64,000 nucleotides of DNA from CBDCMJ01 sp965224325 (GTDB lineage Bacteria > Chloroflexota > Dehalococcoidia > Lucifugimonadales > UBA3495), in NCBI GenBank assembly GCA_965224325.1, contig CBDCYT010000003.1:62001-126000 (forward strand), written 5' to 3'. Below, piece after piece: positions 34,500 through 43,074 of this stretch; position 1 is the first letter of the stretch; each line of letters opens with the position of its first letter. The notes below the pieces were generated by a model. The model saw only the letters and a program-made list of their open reading frames with translations. It ran no database searches and was not told the DNA's origin. The position numbers and the translations under genes were made by a program.

Positions 34500-34764
34500 A
34501 TGCCAATATACGAATACCGTTGCCCAACCTGCGATCACAAGTTCGAGAAACTTCAACCCATGAACTCCGGCGGCGCCGATTGTCCGGTGTGCGAGCAACC
34601 GGCTCGTCGGGCCGTCTCCGTCTTCGCGTCCGCCTCTAGGGGCGCAGAAGAGAGCAATACCATGGCTCCGCGGCCTCCCCATGAGCGGCGGGGGTTGCGG
34701 TCGGGGTTGCGGCTGCGGTCATGGACCAGTTATTACCAGACGTGATTCGGAACACCTCCCCTAA
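34500..34764 (+). CDS. FmdB family zinc-ribbon protein, tail frameshifted
   Basis: The zinc-ribbon part MPIYEYRCPTCDHKFEKLQP with a second CPVC pair identifies the FmdB (CxxC_CxxC_SSSS) family. GGGGGGA before ATG 34500 sets the start. In the start frame the ORF runs into a non-family Arg-rich tail and stops at 34745. In the +1 frame from 34681 the sequence reads SGGGCGRGCGCGHG, the Gly/Cys-rich tail typical of this family, ending at 34764. A one-base change near 34672-34680 (a C run) would restore it. FmdB proteins are putative regulators or metal-binding proteins. Confidence 0.75.
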
Positions 34765-34816
34765 GCCTAGTCTGAAGACGTCGCCAGGGCTCGCGGTCAT
34801 CCCGGTCCTAACCTGC

Positions 34817-35620
34817 TTACTTCAAGGGGCCCACCGGCGTACCCGGCTTGATGCGCGACCCTCTATGCAAGTAAAGCAGGTACCCGCCGGACGTCGCCGA
34901 GGTAATCAAGGCCCCCGCCACAGCTCTGACGGCTACCCACATGGTGGCGTCGAACCAGAACCCCAGAGGAAACAGCATCACCAAGAAATCAGTGCGGTCG
35001 TCCAATTGCCAAAGGTCGTTGGCGAAGCTGAGCTGGTGGAACATCAAGAAAAGTGTATCGAAACCCACCAGGGCGAACAGCCCCACGGCAACTATTATCG
35101 CCAGCGTTAATCCTCCGCCCCACAACAATCTACGGGCCAACATTTCAACCCCACGCCGGCGGAGGCGCAGCATCACTACCCCGGAGACGGTCAACAGGTA
35201 GAACGCCGTTACCGCTGCTGTGACATACATCCCCTGCACCAGTTGCTTTACATCGTGCATGTGGGCGACTTCCCGGGAGTTGAAAAGCTCGCGCTTCAGG
35301 CCAAAAACGGTGGCGTATAACTCCAGGGGTTCGTCACCCGAGTTGAAATATCCTCTAATATCCGCGCTCACTTGGGCCAAGTCCGCCGGGGTGATGCCGG
35401 TGATTCGCGAAACGTCGTATTTCTCAAATCCGCTTTGGTAGAGGCCGGGGTTGTTGAACCCCCAGGTAACGCTGGCGGTGACCAAAAAAACGGGCGCCGC
35501 CAACACGAACAGCACCGTTGGAATCCAGGAGATATGCCCCAAGTTCCTCTCCGTATAAGTACCGTCCGTATAAGTCCCGGCCGGTAACCCTACGTTAGCA
35601 TTGGCGCCACCGGTGGGCAA
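34817..35620 (-). CDS. DUF1461 (TIGR01906-type) integral membrane protein
   Basis: A 267-residue membrane protein with about five hydrophobic spans. Family positions are FNSREVAHMHDVKQLV (about residue 115) and FHQLSFANDLWQLDDRTDFLVMLFP in pieces at about 195-220, as in DUF1461 proteins. Function is unknown. The TTG start at 35620 is weak; a TTG at 35542 with a GAGAGG box is an alternative that removes a Gly/Thr-rich leader. Confidence 0.83.
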   Translation of the reverse strand: MPTGGANANVGLPAGTYTDGTYTERNLGHISWIPTVLFVLAAPVFLVTASVTWGFNNPGLYQSGFEKYDVSRITGITPADLAQVSADIRGYFNSGDEPLELYATVFGLKRELFNSREVAHMHDVKQLVQGMYVTAAVTAFYLLTVSGVVMLRLRRRGVEMLARRLLWGGGLTLAIIVAVGLFALVGFDTLFLMFHQLSFANDLWQLDDRTDFLVMLFPLGFWFDATMWVAVRAVAGALITSATSGGYLLYLHRGSRIKPGTPVGPLK

Positions 35621-35707
35621 CTGCGCTTGGACAATCTTGGATTATCGGGGGGGCCGTCAACTGAAGCCATCTGAAACCGTTGAATAAAGCAGTCTCGGAC
35701 ACTTCCA

Positions 35708-35752
35708 TTATGCAATCAACCTTTATGCAATCAACCTTTATGCAATCAACCT
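35708..35752. repeat. 15-bp perfect tandem triplication upstream of mazG
   Basis: Three head-to-tail copies of TTATGCAATCAACCT (35708-35722, 35723-35737, 35738-35752), ending 23 bases before the -10 box of mazG. They might be regulatory binding sites. Confidence 0.9.
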
Positions 35753-35775
35753 TGTGAACCGCGGCGTCTCCCCAC

Positions 35776-35781
35776 TATAAT
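35776..35781 (+). promoter_or_regulatory. -10 box of a probably leaderless mazG transcript
   Basis: TATAAT at 35776-35781 is only six bases before the mazG ATG, so transcription should start at or near the A of the start codon. TTGTGA at 35751-35756 could be a distant -35 (19 bases). Confidence 0.5.
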
Positions 35782-35787
35782 TCGGCC

Positions 35788-36588
35788 ATGACCCAAGGAC
35801 CATTTACCGAAGAGCAACTAGGCGAGTTTCAAACACTGGTGGACATCGTCGCGCGGCTTCGCGCTCTGGGCGGTTGCCCCTGGGACCGAGAGCAGACTCA
35901 CGCCTCGCTAAAGCGAAATCTATTGGAGGAGTGCTACGAGGCCCTGGAAGCTATAGATAGTGAGGACGGGCAGTCCCTTTCTGAAGAGTTGGGCGACCTG
36001 TTGGTCCAGGTTGTATTTCACACTCAAATTGCCAAAGAGGCTAACGAGTTTGAGCTTGCCGACGTGCTATCCAAAGTCAACCACAAACTGGTGCGGCGGC
36101 ATCCCCACGTGTTTGGTGACGCCGAGGTTGCCGATGCGCGGGAAGTGGAGCGCAACTGGGAACGAATTAAAGAGGCGGAAAAGATTGCGGCCGGGACCAG
36201 GAAATCGCCGGCAGACGGCATTCCCAAAGAATTGCCTGCGTTGACTTTCGCCCAGTTGCTCCAGGACCGCGTGGGGCGGGCCGGCTTTGAGTGGGAAGAT
36301 GTCTCAGGTGTGCTGGACAAGTTGGCGGAAGAGGTGGAGGAGTTGCGGGAGGCTTCCGGTCAAGAACAAATGACACATGAGTTGGGAGACTTGCTCTTCG
36401 TCATGGTTAACTTGTCCAGATGGCTTGGTATTCACGCCGAGGATGCCCTCCGGCAGGCCAATCACCGGTTCAGGACCCGCTACACAAAAATGGAGCAATT
36501 GGCCGGCAGCCGTGGCTGGGATTTCGTCCAACTCCCTTTGACGCAGAAGGAAGAATTGTGGCAGGAAGCCAAAAAGCTTGTGGGCTAG
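35788..36588 (+). CDS. mazG: Nucleoside triphosphate pyrophosphohydrolase MazG
   Basis: A 266-residue tandem MazG protein. Domain 1: GGCPWDREQTHASLKRNLLEECYE and EELGDLLVQVVFH; domain 2: KLAEEVEELREAS and HELGDLLFVMVNLSRW. It hydrolyses (d)NTPs to monophosphates and may lower ppGpp, as in E. coli MazG. No Shine-Dalgarno is seen; with the TATAAT at 35776 the mRNA looks leaderless. A family A repeat element follows the gene. Confidence 0.94.
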   Translation: MTQGPFTEEQLGEFQTLVDIVARLRALGGCPWDREQTHASLKRNLLEECYEALEAIDSEDGQSLSEELGDLLVQVVFHTQIAKEANEFELADVLSKVNHKLVRRHPHVFGDAEVADAREVERNWERIKEAEKIAAGTRKSPADGIPKELPALTFAQLLQDRVGRAGFEWEDVSGVLDKLAEEVEELREASGQEQMTHELGDLLFVMVNLSRWLGIHAEDALRQANHRFRTRYTKMEQLAGSRGWDFVQLPLTQKEELWQEAKKLVG

Positions 36589-36620
36589 GCGCTCCGCCCC
36601 GGCTTCATCGTATTTACACC

Positions 36621-36915
36621 CAAGGCCTTTTCACTTTCTGGGTGGCTCGCATGGTTCCTGTCATTCCCGCGAAGCTTGTCCCCGACCCCGACCGGGGAGC
36701 GGGAATCCACTACGCCCTGCGATATGACAAACCTCCGACGGCAAGGCTGTATAGATTCCCGCTTTCGCGGGAATGACGGAAGGCGGGAACTACGGAAGGC
36801 GGGAGTGAAGGAAGAGGGGCATCCCGGAAAGCGGGAATGAATGATGGAAGCGCGGGATTGACGGGGGGGCGGAATGACGGAAGCGCGGGAGTGACGGAAG
36901 AATAAACAGGCCCTG
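36621..36915 (-). repeat. Family A element with 9-bp target duplication
   Basis: A 295-bp element from CAAGGCCTTTTCACTTTCTG to a degenerate AATAAACAGGCCCTG end. Flanks ATTTACACC (36612-36620) and ACTTACACC (36916-36924), one mismatch in nine, look like a target-site duplication. Inside are a long palindromic core (36661-36708), a short one (36755-36778) and decayed 14-bp GGAAGGCGGGAATGAC-type repeats. Confidence 0.7.
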
Positions 36916-36924
36916 ACTTACACC

Positions 36925-37204
36925 ACCTGAGTATTGGCACCCACTGCACCCGCTGAATGAGGCTAACTTAGTCTTCTCCAGGGTGCCCAAACCAGCGCTC
37001 AGCGTTAATCACCACTTAATATCTCTCAGCGAGGACTGAGTAAACATTGCCCCGCAACGGCGAAAACCCTGTGGTAATGGCCGTCGGGCGGCATAGGTGC
37101 TAGGTTGACACCTCAAGTGGGGCACCCTACCATTTGGCAAGGCGGCGGCTGGCAACCAGGGCAAGTCTCGAGCAAATTCTCACCGAGCCGTCCTCAGGAG
37201 TGTT
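36925..37204. other. Non-coding interval before the LLM gene
   Basis: About 280 bases with no recognised gene or RNA. The last bases (TCAGGAGTGTT) carry the ribosome-binding site of the next gene. Confidence 0.4.
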
Positions 37205-38284
37205 ATGAATCTCGGACTCTTCATGATGCCACTGCATCCCCCAAGGAGGTCCTTCGCGGAGTCCTACGACCGAGACCTCGAGCTAATAGTCCAAGCGGAC
37301 AAGCTCGGCTACCATGAAGCGTGGATCGGTGAGCACATCACCGAAACATGGGAAAACGCGCCTGTGCCGGAGCTGATAATCGCCCAAGCCCTGGCCCTTA
37401 CGGAACGCATCGTGCTGGCTACCGGCGTGACGATGCTGCCTCTTCACCATCCTGTGGACACCGCCCACCGCATCGCGATGTTGGACCACATGGCCCGCGG
37501 GCGCTTGTACTGGGGCATTGGGCTCAGATCCCTGCCGACGGACCTGCAACTGTACGGGGTGGATTACGACAGCATGGATGACGTGCGGGAGCGGGGGCGT
37601 GAGGCCTTGGAGGTTATCTTAGGACTGTGGGCAGCGGATGACGGCCATTTTGGGTATGAAGGCAAGTATTATCAGGTGCATGCGCCCGAGCAATTTGCCG
37701 AATTGGGACGCCGACTTTACTATCAGCCCTACCAAAAGCCTCATCCCCCCATCGGGGTGGCCGCGTCGACTCCAAACACCGAGACCATTCGCATGGCCGG
37801 GGAGCGCGGCTGGATTCCCATGACCAACTTGCCGAGCCATTTCGTGCCTGACCTCTGGCATAACGTCGAACAGGGCGCCGCCAGCGCCGGGAAAACCGCC
37901 GACCGTAGCCAACTTCGACTAGGCAGGGATATTTACGTAGGCGAAACCCCCCAATCGGCACGGGATGAGGCCCGCGTTGTGCTGGGGCAGCCCTTTGAAC
38001 AGCGCCAGTGGAAAAACCGAAAAGCAGGGGGGATTCTGGGGTATTTGAAGCTAGACCCTTCCATGTCTGATGAAGCCGTCGACGTCGACTACATGATGGA
38101 AAACATATGGATTGTAGGCGACCCCGAGGAATGTGCTGAAAAGATACAGCAAACCTACGAAGAGACGGGCGGGTTTGGCGTCCTGCTAACTGTGACGCAA
38201 GACCCGGACGACCATTCCTTGGTGCAGCGTTCGCAGCAGTTACTCATGGAGGACGTGGCGCCCAAGATTGAACACTTGGGCTGA
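37205..38284 (+). CDS. LLM class flavin-dependent oxidoreductase
   Basis: A 359-residue luciferase-fold enzyme starting MNLGLFMMPLHPPRRSF. It has KLGYHEAWIGEHITETWENAPVPEL in pieces around residues 35-58, HPVDTAHRIAMLDHMARGRLYWGIG, KPHPPIGVAASTP, and a C-terminal VGDPEECAEKIQ. The opening resembles limonene/cyclohexanone-type and alkane-type LLM monooxygenases. CAGGAG sits before the ATG. It is probably a single-gene unit; the substrate is unknown. Confidence 0.93.
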   Translation: MNLGLFMMPLHPPRRSFAESYDRDLELIVQADKLGYHEAWIGEHITETWENAPVPELIIAQALALTERIVLATGVTMLPLHHPVDTAHRIAMLDHMARGRLYWGIGLRSLPTDLQLYGVDYDSMDDVRERGREALEVILGLWAADDGHFGYEGKYYQVHAPEQFAELGRRLYYQPYQKPHPPIGVAASTPNTETIRMAGERGWIPMTNLPSHFVPDLWHNVEQGAASAGKTADRSQLRLGRDIYVGETPQSARDEARVVLGQPFEQRQWKNRKAGGILGYLKLDPSMSDEAVDVDYMMENIWIVGDPEECAEKIQQTYEETGGFGVLLTVTQDPDDHSLVQRSQQLLMEDVAPKIEHLG

Positions 38285-38501
38285 CGCCCGGATTTGCCGG
38301 TGCTTGGCCAATGCGCCTGCCCAATTATCGAAAGTATCCCCAGTGACACCTACACGGGAGACCAGCGAACCCAACCAAGGCTTGTCAGGCCGGAGGTAGA
38401 ATAGCAGAAATGGTGCGCCTAACGCGCCGGAAGTCCGCGAATTTCGAAAAGTCCTAAGCCGCCGCAAAGGTAATGTGAATTAGCCCACGCTAGGAGAAGC
38501 C

Positions 38502-38945
38502 ATGCCTATTTTAAAGAGGCAGGACATGAACCGGAGAGAGGGGTCGGGGCCGGGCCTGACCATATGCCAAATCGCCGATGCGGAACAGGGCACACATTCC
38601 CTTAGAATCGGTGAGGTGACCATTGCCCCCAACACCCGGTTGCCCAGGCACATTCACACCAATACCGAGGAGGCGATGGTTCTCCTGGAGGGTACTCTGG
38701 ACGTCGTCCTGGGCTCTCAAAGAATGACCATCAGTCCAGGTCATACGGTCCTAGCTCCTCCCGGAACCACCCATGGTTTCGTAAATCGCTACGACGCTCC
38801 CGCCAGGTTGTTGTTCATTTTCCCGATTCACAACCCGGATCGAGTGCAATCCAGCGCCGACGGAACCACGTCCGGATTTCCGTCCGAGGGAGGTCTTTCC
38901 GGCTATGACTCACCCCACGACAGGCCCCTGGAACCGCAAAACTAA
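38502..38945 (+). CDS. Cupin domain protein
   Basis: A 147-residue single-domain cupin. Metal-site motif 1 is PRHIHTNTEEAMVLLEGTLDV (two His and a Glu in pieces) and motif 2 is HTVLAPPGTTHGF. AGGAGA precedes the ATG. It could be a small dioxygenase, isomerase or binding protein. It sits 80 bases before the D-aminoacylase-like gene, but that gene has its own promoter. Confidence 0.88.
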   Translation: MPILKRQDMNRREGSGPGLTICQIADAEQGTHSLRIGEVTIAPNTRLPRHIHTNTEEAMVLLEGTLDVVLGSQRMTISPGHTVLAPPGTTHGFVNRYDAPARLLFIFPIHNPDRVQSSADGTTSGFPSEGGLSGYDSPHDRPLEPQN

Positions 38946-38949
38946 AAAC

Positions 38950-38977
38950 TTGACGTAGGACGTTGCGCTGGTACAAT
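38950..38977 (+). promoter_or_regulatory. Sigma-70-type promoter for the D-aminoacylase-like gene
   Basis: TTGACG (38950-38955) and TACAAT (38972-38977) with a 16-base spacer; the predicted leader is about 40 bases. Confidence 0.6.
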
Positions 38978-39024
38978 ATCCAACAGTTGAAACTGGAATC
39001 AATTGATACGTGAAGGGAGCAGAT

Positions 39025-40872
39025 ATGCCGGAATTCGACAAAATAATACGCAACGGTACGATTGTAGACGGCACCGGAGGAATGCCCGCTTACCGGGGCG
39101 ACATTGCCATCAGGAATGGCAAAATCGCCATGATTAGCGGCCGGATCCAGGCTTCCGCCAAGGAAGAGTTGGACGCCACGGGATGCGTGGTGGCGCCGGG
39201 CGCAATCGATCTTCACACCCATTACGATCTTCAACTCAACTGGGAGCCCTATGGGACCATGTCAGGCTGGCACGGGGTCACGTCGGTGACCATCGGCCAG
39301 TGTGGTTTCGGGTTCGCGCCGTGCAGGCCCAGCGACCGAGACGCGGCGATGCGGTTGATGACTCGCATTGAAGCCATACCCCTTCGCACCATGGAGCTTG
39401 GTCTGCGATGGGACTGGGAGACTTTCCCGCAATGGCTGGAAAGTCTAAACAGCCACCCCCTCGGCATCAACGTGGGGGCCTTGGTGCCCTTCAACACCTT
39501 GCGCATGTACGTCATGGGCATGGAGGAATCCAGGACCAGGGTCCGGGCGTCGGATGAACAGACCAAACAGATGCAGGAAATCCTTCGCGACTCGATGAAA
39601 GCCGGCGCGTTCGGTTGGTCAGCCATGAAAACCCTGGCGAACCGCCCCGACGATGGCCGCTTTATCCCCAGCCAAGTAGCTTCCAATGAGGAGTTTTTGG
39701 CCTTGGCTCAAGTCCTGAATGAGTTTGGCGTGGGCCACATTGGCTGGACTAGAGGGCCGGCCGAGCGTCCGTTGCCCCCGGGAGAGCCGGACCTGATCGG
39801 CGGCGGAGACCCAGGACCGTCGGTGGCAGCAATTACAGGCGCTTCGGCGTTGTTGATGGATGCTGTGGAAGGAGACGCTCCAGGACGGGGTAGGGAGGAC
39901 TTCCTCATTGAAATGTGCCTAGCCAGCGGACGTCCCCTCCAGTGGGGCGCGGTAAGCTTCAACGAGCACGCCCCGGAGCGCTACAAGCAACAGTTGGAGT
40001 TTTTGGACCGGGCCAGGGCAGAGGGCGCGGCCATGTACGCTCAGAGTGCGTCAGTGTCCCCCTCTCCAGTGTTCGAATTGGCCGAATACAACGGATTTGA
40101 CGCCATGCCGAGCTGGATAGACCCCTTTGTGGGCACACCCGAGGAACGGATTGCCAAGTTGAGCAACCCGGAAATACGCGACAGAATGCGGCAGGACGTT
40201 GGCGCGTATTCAGGACAGGGCGGCGGGGCCGACGCCACCTCTGACTGGGCTAAGATGAAGGTCGTTGAGGTCCGGAACGAGAAGAATTTCCAGTACGAAG
40301 GCAAGAACATCGCCGAGTTGGCCCAGATGATGGACAAACACCCAATGGACGCCATGCTGGACCTGGCTATCGACGAAGGTCTGCGGACTGAGTTCTCCTT
40401 CGAGCCAATGACCGGCACCGATCGCGGGGCCGTCTCTGAGATCCTGAACCACGGGTCAATTCACCCTTGTGTCTCCGACGGCGGCGCTCACACCCGGTAC
40501 CAAACCCTTGGCTGCTGGCCGGTCAACATGCTGGCTGAGCGGGTCCGTGATCAGGGCATGATGAGCCTGGAGAAGGCCCATTACAAGATGAGCAGCCTGC
40601 CCGCCTCGATAGCCGGGTTTACCGACCGCGGTATTTTGAAAGAAGGGTTCGCTGCTGACCTGATGATTTACGATCTGGACAAACTTGGCCTCCAGTATGA
40701 TTCTCCGGTTTACGACACCGACTTCCCCGGTGGGGAACGGCGCATAATCCAGAAGGCCAAGGGAATTCGCTACACCATCGTCAACGGCGAGGTTACGTTC
40801 ACCGAAGGGACGGTGTGCACCGGCGCGACCCCGGGTAAACTTCTGCGCAGCTACGACATGGTAGACCGCTAA
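39025..40872 (+). CDS. N-acyl-D-amino-acid deacylase family amidohydrolase
   Basis: A 615-residue amidohydrolase starting MPEFDKIIRNGTIVDGTGG. IDLHTHYDLQLNWEPYG gives the HxH metal pair; VTIGQCGFGFAPCRPSDR corresponds to the GNCG-FAP block of D-aminoacylases; SDGGAHTRYQTLG gives the late Asp/His. GGGAG before ATG 39025 supports the start over an upstream GTG. It would remove acyl groups from N-acyl amino acids or related amides. It is followed by a strong terminator. Confidence 0.9.
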   Translation: MPEFDKIIRNGTIVDGTGGMPAYRGDIAIRNGKIAMISGRIQASAKEELDATGCVVAPGAIDLHTHYDLQLNWEPYGTMSGWHGVTSVTIGQCGFGFAPCRPSDRDAAMRLMTRIEAIPLRTMELGLRWDWETFPQWLESLNSHPLGINVGALVPFNTLRMYVMGMEESRTRVRASDEQTKQMQEILRDSMKAGAFGWSAMKTLANRPDDGRFIPSQVASNEEFLALAQVLNEFGVGHIGWTRGPAERPLPPGEPDLIGGGDPGPSVAAITGASALLMDAVEGDAPGRGREDFLIEMCLASGRPLQWGAVSFNEHAPERYKQQLEFLDRARAEGAAMYAQSASVSPSPVFELAEYNGFDAMPSWIDPFVGTPEERIAKLSNPEIRDRMRQDVGAYSGQGGGADATSDWAKMKVVEVRNEKNFQYEGKNIAELAQMMDKHPMDAMLDLAIDEGLRTEFSFEPMTGTDRGAVSEILNHGSIHPCVSDGGAHTRYQTLGCWPVNMLAERVRDQGMMSLEKAHYKMSSLPASIAGFTDRGILKEGFAADLMIYDLDKLGLQYDSPVYDTDFPGGERRIIQKAKGIRYTIVNGEVTFTEGTVCTGATPGKLLRSYDMVDR

Positions 40873-40893
40873 CGGTTCTAGGGTTAGCCGAAG

Positions 40894-40929
40894 CAAAGGG
40901 CTCCGCATTGCGGGGCCCTTTGTTATTGC
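40894..40929 (+). terminator. Rho-independent terminator
   Basis: A hairpin built from CAAAGGGC-CCGC and GCGG-GCCCTTTG (40894-40922) followed by TTATT, 22 bases after the D-aminoacylase-like stop. Confidence 0.75.
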
Positions 40930-41452
40930 GAGCATAAGGGCAGGCCGAGTCTAATGAGTCTTGTGGTCTGGGTTGCGTGACGCCGTGCCACCCGACTGGA
41001 TTACAGGCTTAACGACGGCCCGTACGCTTGATCGGGAGCTACTCTACCGGGAGCTACTCGATGGACCAATCGGCGTCGGTTATCTCGTGGGACACGTCAT
41101 GGAACACCCCTGAATCGTTGACGACCCCTATTAACCGCCTAAATCAGTATTGAATGCGGCTCAATAACCCGTCATTCCCGCGAAGCTTGTCCCCGACCCC
41201 GATCGGGGAGCAGGAATCCGGAAAGGTAGGATGCCGGAGGCTCAGCTTTATGAGACAAGCTCTAGTCTGTATCTTCCCATGCAGCCTGCGCGCCCAACGG
41301 TTGCGGAGGTTCTAAGAGGACGCTGGGGGTCCGGTGCGTTGATGGCTATCGCCCAGGACCCCGATGTCCAGGGGTGGCGACGTTAGTCAGGGGCCCCGCT
41401 GGAAGAGCCCCGAATCTCCGGCCAATATCAGCCCCTTAACCGCGTGGCGGCC
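40930..41452. other. Non-coding interval with family B repeat
   Basis: About 520 bases with no gene recognised. It includes a short direct repeat (GGGAGCTACTC, near 41035 and 41050) and the family B repeat at 41130-41263. Confidence 0.45.
41130..41263. repeat. Family B repeat element (copy 1)
   Basis: A 134-bp unit that begins ATTAACCGCCTAAATCAGTA, contains AATAACCCGTCATTCCCGCG and the palindromic core, then GGAATCCGGAAAGGTAGGA, and ends ATGAGACAAGCTC. A second copy with an extra core lies at 55845-56036. Confidence 0.7.
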
Positions 41453-42643
41453 CTAGTCCGGGACAGTGGCAACCTTCTCCTCCGCCTTCTTGAAAGCGGG
41501 AATCACGTGCTTGCCGAACATCTCTATGGCCTTCATGACGTCTTGGTGGCCGATGGTCTCAGTGGCCAGTAGGAACTGTATCTGATCGACACCTGTTGCT
41601 TCGTGCAACTTGACGGCTTTGATGCAGCTTTCAGGGTCTCCGGCAACTATAATGCCCCGGTTGGCCATAGTTTCCGCATCAAACTCCTCCCAGATGCGCT
41701 GCGCCAAAGCGTTGCCCCCGGATAAGTCAAGGCCGGAGGTTGGACCTCCGTTGGTTCCCTCGGCTTCAGGCTTTACTTCCACGAACCGGGAAAAGTTCTG
41801 GGCCAAGTGGTCAGGAACGCCGCCCCATTGCTCCAAAAGCCGGGCATACACGTCTTTCTGGTCCTGCACGTACGGCCGGCCCGGCCCGAAAAAGGCCTTG
41901 AGCGATTTGGCGCTCAACTCCTTGGCTTGTTGGTCATCCTCGCCGCAGAAGCCAAAGCAAGAGCTGAGCCACCTATTGGTTACCGTGCTGCCCACCGGGT
42001 TTGCGCTTTTTATGGTTTCGCGATAGGCCTGGATGTGGGGCTCCAGCACCGAGGGAGCATTCACCCCTAGGGCCATAACACCGATGCCCTTTTCAGCGGC
42101 CAACTGGTAGGTGGCAGGCTGAAGGGAGGCAACCCAGATTGGCGGGTGAGGCTTTTGATAGGGCTTGGGCAGGACCTCGCGCGGAGGGACGCTCCAAAAG
42201 CGGCCCTCCCACTCGAAGGTTTCCGACTCCCAAATCTTTGGGATCATGGAGATTGATTCTTCCCACATTTCCCGGGTCAAGCGAGGATCGATTCCCATGC
42301 CGGTCTGTTCGTAAGGAGCGGAACGACCTGTGCCGAACTCAACCCTACCGTTGGAAATGTGGTCCAGCATCGCAATCCGTTCCGCTACCCGTATGGGGTG
42401 ATGGTAAGGAAGGATGACTACTCCGAACCCTAGGCGGATGCGTTTAGTCTGAGCGGCGATAGCCGTCAGGATGATCTCAGGGCAGGGAGACATGGAGAAG
42501 GTTGTTAGAAAGTGGTGCTCCACGAACCAGACGGCGTCGAAGCCCATTTCGTCGGCTAATATGCACTGCTCGATGGTTTCTTCAATCACTGCATGGTCGT
42601 CCATGGTTGGCCGCTGCATCTCGTAAGCAAGCGAAAATTCCAT
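41453..42643 (-). CDS. LLM class flavin-dependent oxidoreductase
   Basis: A 396-residue luciferase-fold enzyme, closest in this window to the one at 14-1084: MEFSLAYEMQRP, GFDAVWFVEHHFLTTFSMSPCPE in pieces, HPIRVAERIAMLDHISNGRVEFGTGRS in pieces and KPYQKPHPPIWVASL. A Gly/Pro-rich insertion (GTNGGPTSGLDLSGGN) near residue 300 distinguishes it. GGGAGG precedes the ATG. It stands alone on the minus strand; a family A element lies just upstream. Confidence 0.93.
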   Translation of the reverse strand: MEFSLAYEMQRPTMDDHAVIEETIEQCILADEMGFDAVWFVEHHFLTTFSMSPCPEIILTAIAAQTKRIRLGFGVVILPYHHPIRVAERIAMLDHISNGRVEFGTGRSAPYEQTGMGIDPRLTREMWEESISMIPKIWESETFEWEGRFWSVPPREVLPKPYQKPHPPIWVASLQPATYQLAAEKGIGVMALGVNAPSVLEPHIQAYRETIKSANPVGSTVTNRWLSSCFGFCGEDDQQAKELSAKSLKAFFGPGRPYVQDQKDVYARLLEQWGGVPDHLAQNFSRFVEVKPEAEGTNGGPTSGLDLSGGNALAQRIWEEFDAETMANRGIIVAGDPESCIKAVKLHEATGVDQIQFLLATETIGHQDVMKAIEMFGKHVIPAFKKAEEKVATVPD

Positions 42644-42735
42644 CTTCCCTCCCTGCGGTTGGAACAGTAATACCGGATCCTGGAAGCTATTCTACTGTCA
42701 ATTGGCGGGCCGGGCAACCGGCTGGGAGCTAATCG

Positions 42736-42971
42736 CGGGGTCTATTCATCCTTCCGTCATTCCCGCCTTCCGCCATTCCCGCTCTCCCGTCATTCCCGCC
42801 TTCCGTCATTCCCGCCTTCCGTCATTCCCGTGAAAACGGGAATCCACTACGCCCTGTCATATGGCAAACTCCCGGCAGCAAGGCTGTATGGATTCCCGTT
42901 TTCGTGGCAATGACGGCTTTCGGAGGAATGACGGGAACCATGCGAGCCAACCCAGAAAATGAAAAGGCCCT
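42736..42971 (+). repeat. Family A element with 10-11-bp target duplication
   Basis: A 236-bp element. The left end GGGTCTATTCATCCTTCCG is a decayed terminal repeat; the right end is CAGAAAATGAAAAGGCCCT (42953-42971). The perfect direct repeat GGAGCTAATCG flanks it (42725-42735 and 42972-42982), a convincing target-site duplication. Inside are four to five copies of a 14-bp unit CTTCCGTCATTCCCGC and a short palindrome. Confidence 0.8.
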
Positions 42972-42982
42972 GGAGCTAATCG

Positions 42983-43074
42983 GAGCCACCCTTGGATGCA
43001 GTAAGGCACTCAGCCCGCCGGCTCATCCCGCGACCAATCCATAGTTGCGGAGGCCATTGGCGCCGGTGCGTTGC
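42983..43074. other. Short non-coding tail between family A element and M24 gene
   Basis: Nothing recognised; no hairpin with a T-run is visible after the minus-strand M24 peptidase gene. Confidence 0.3.
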
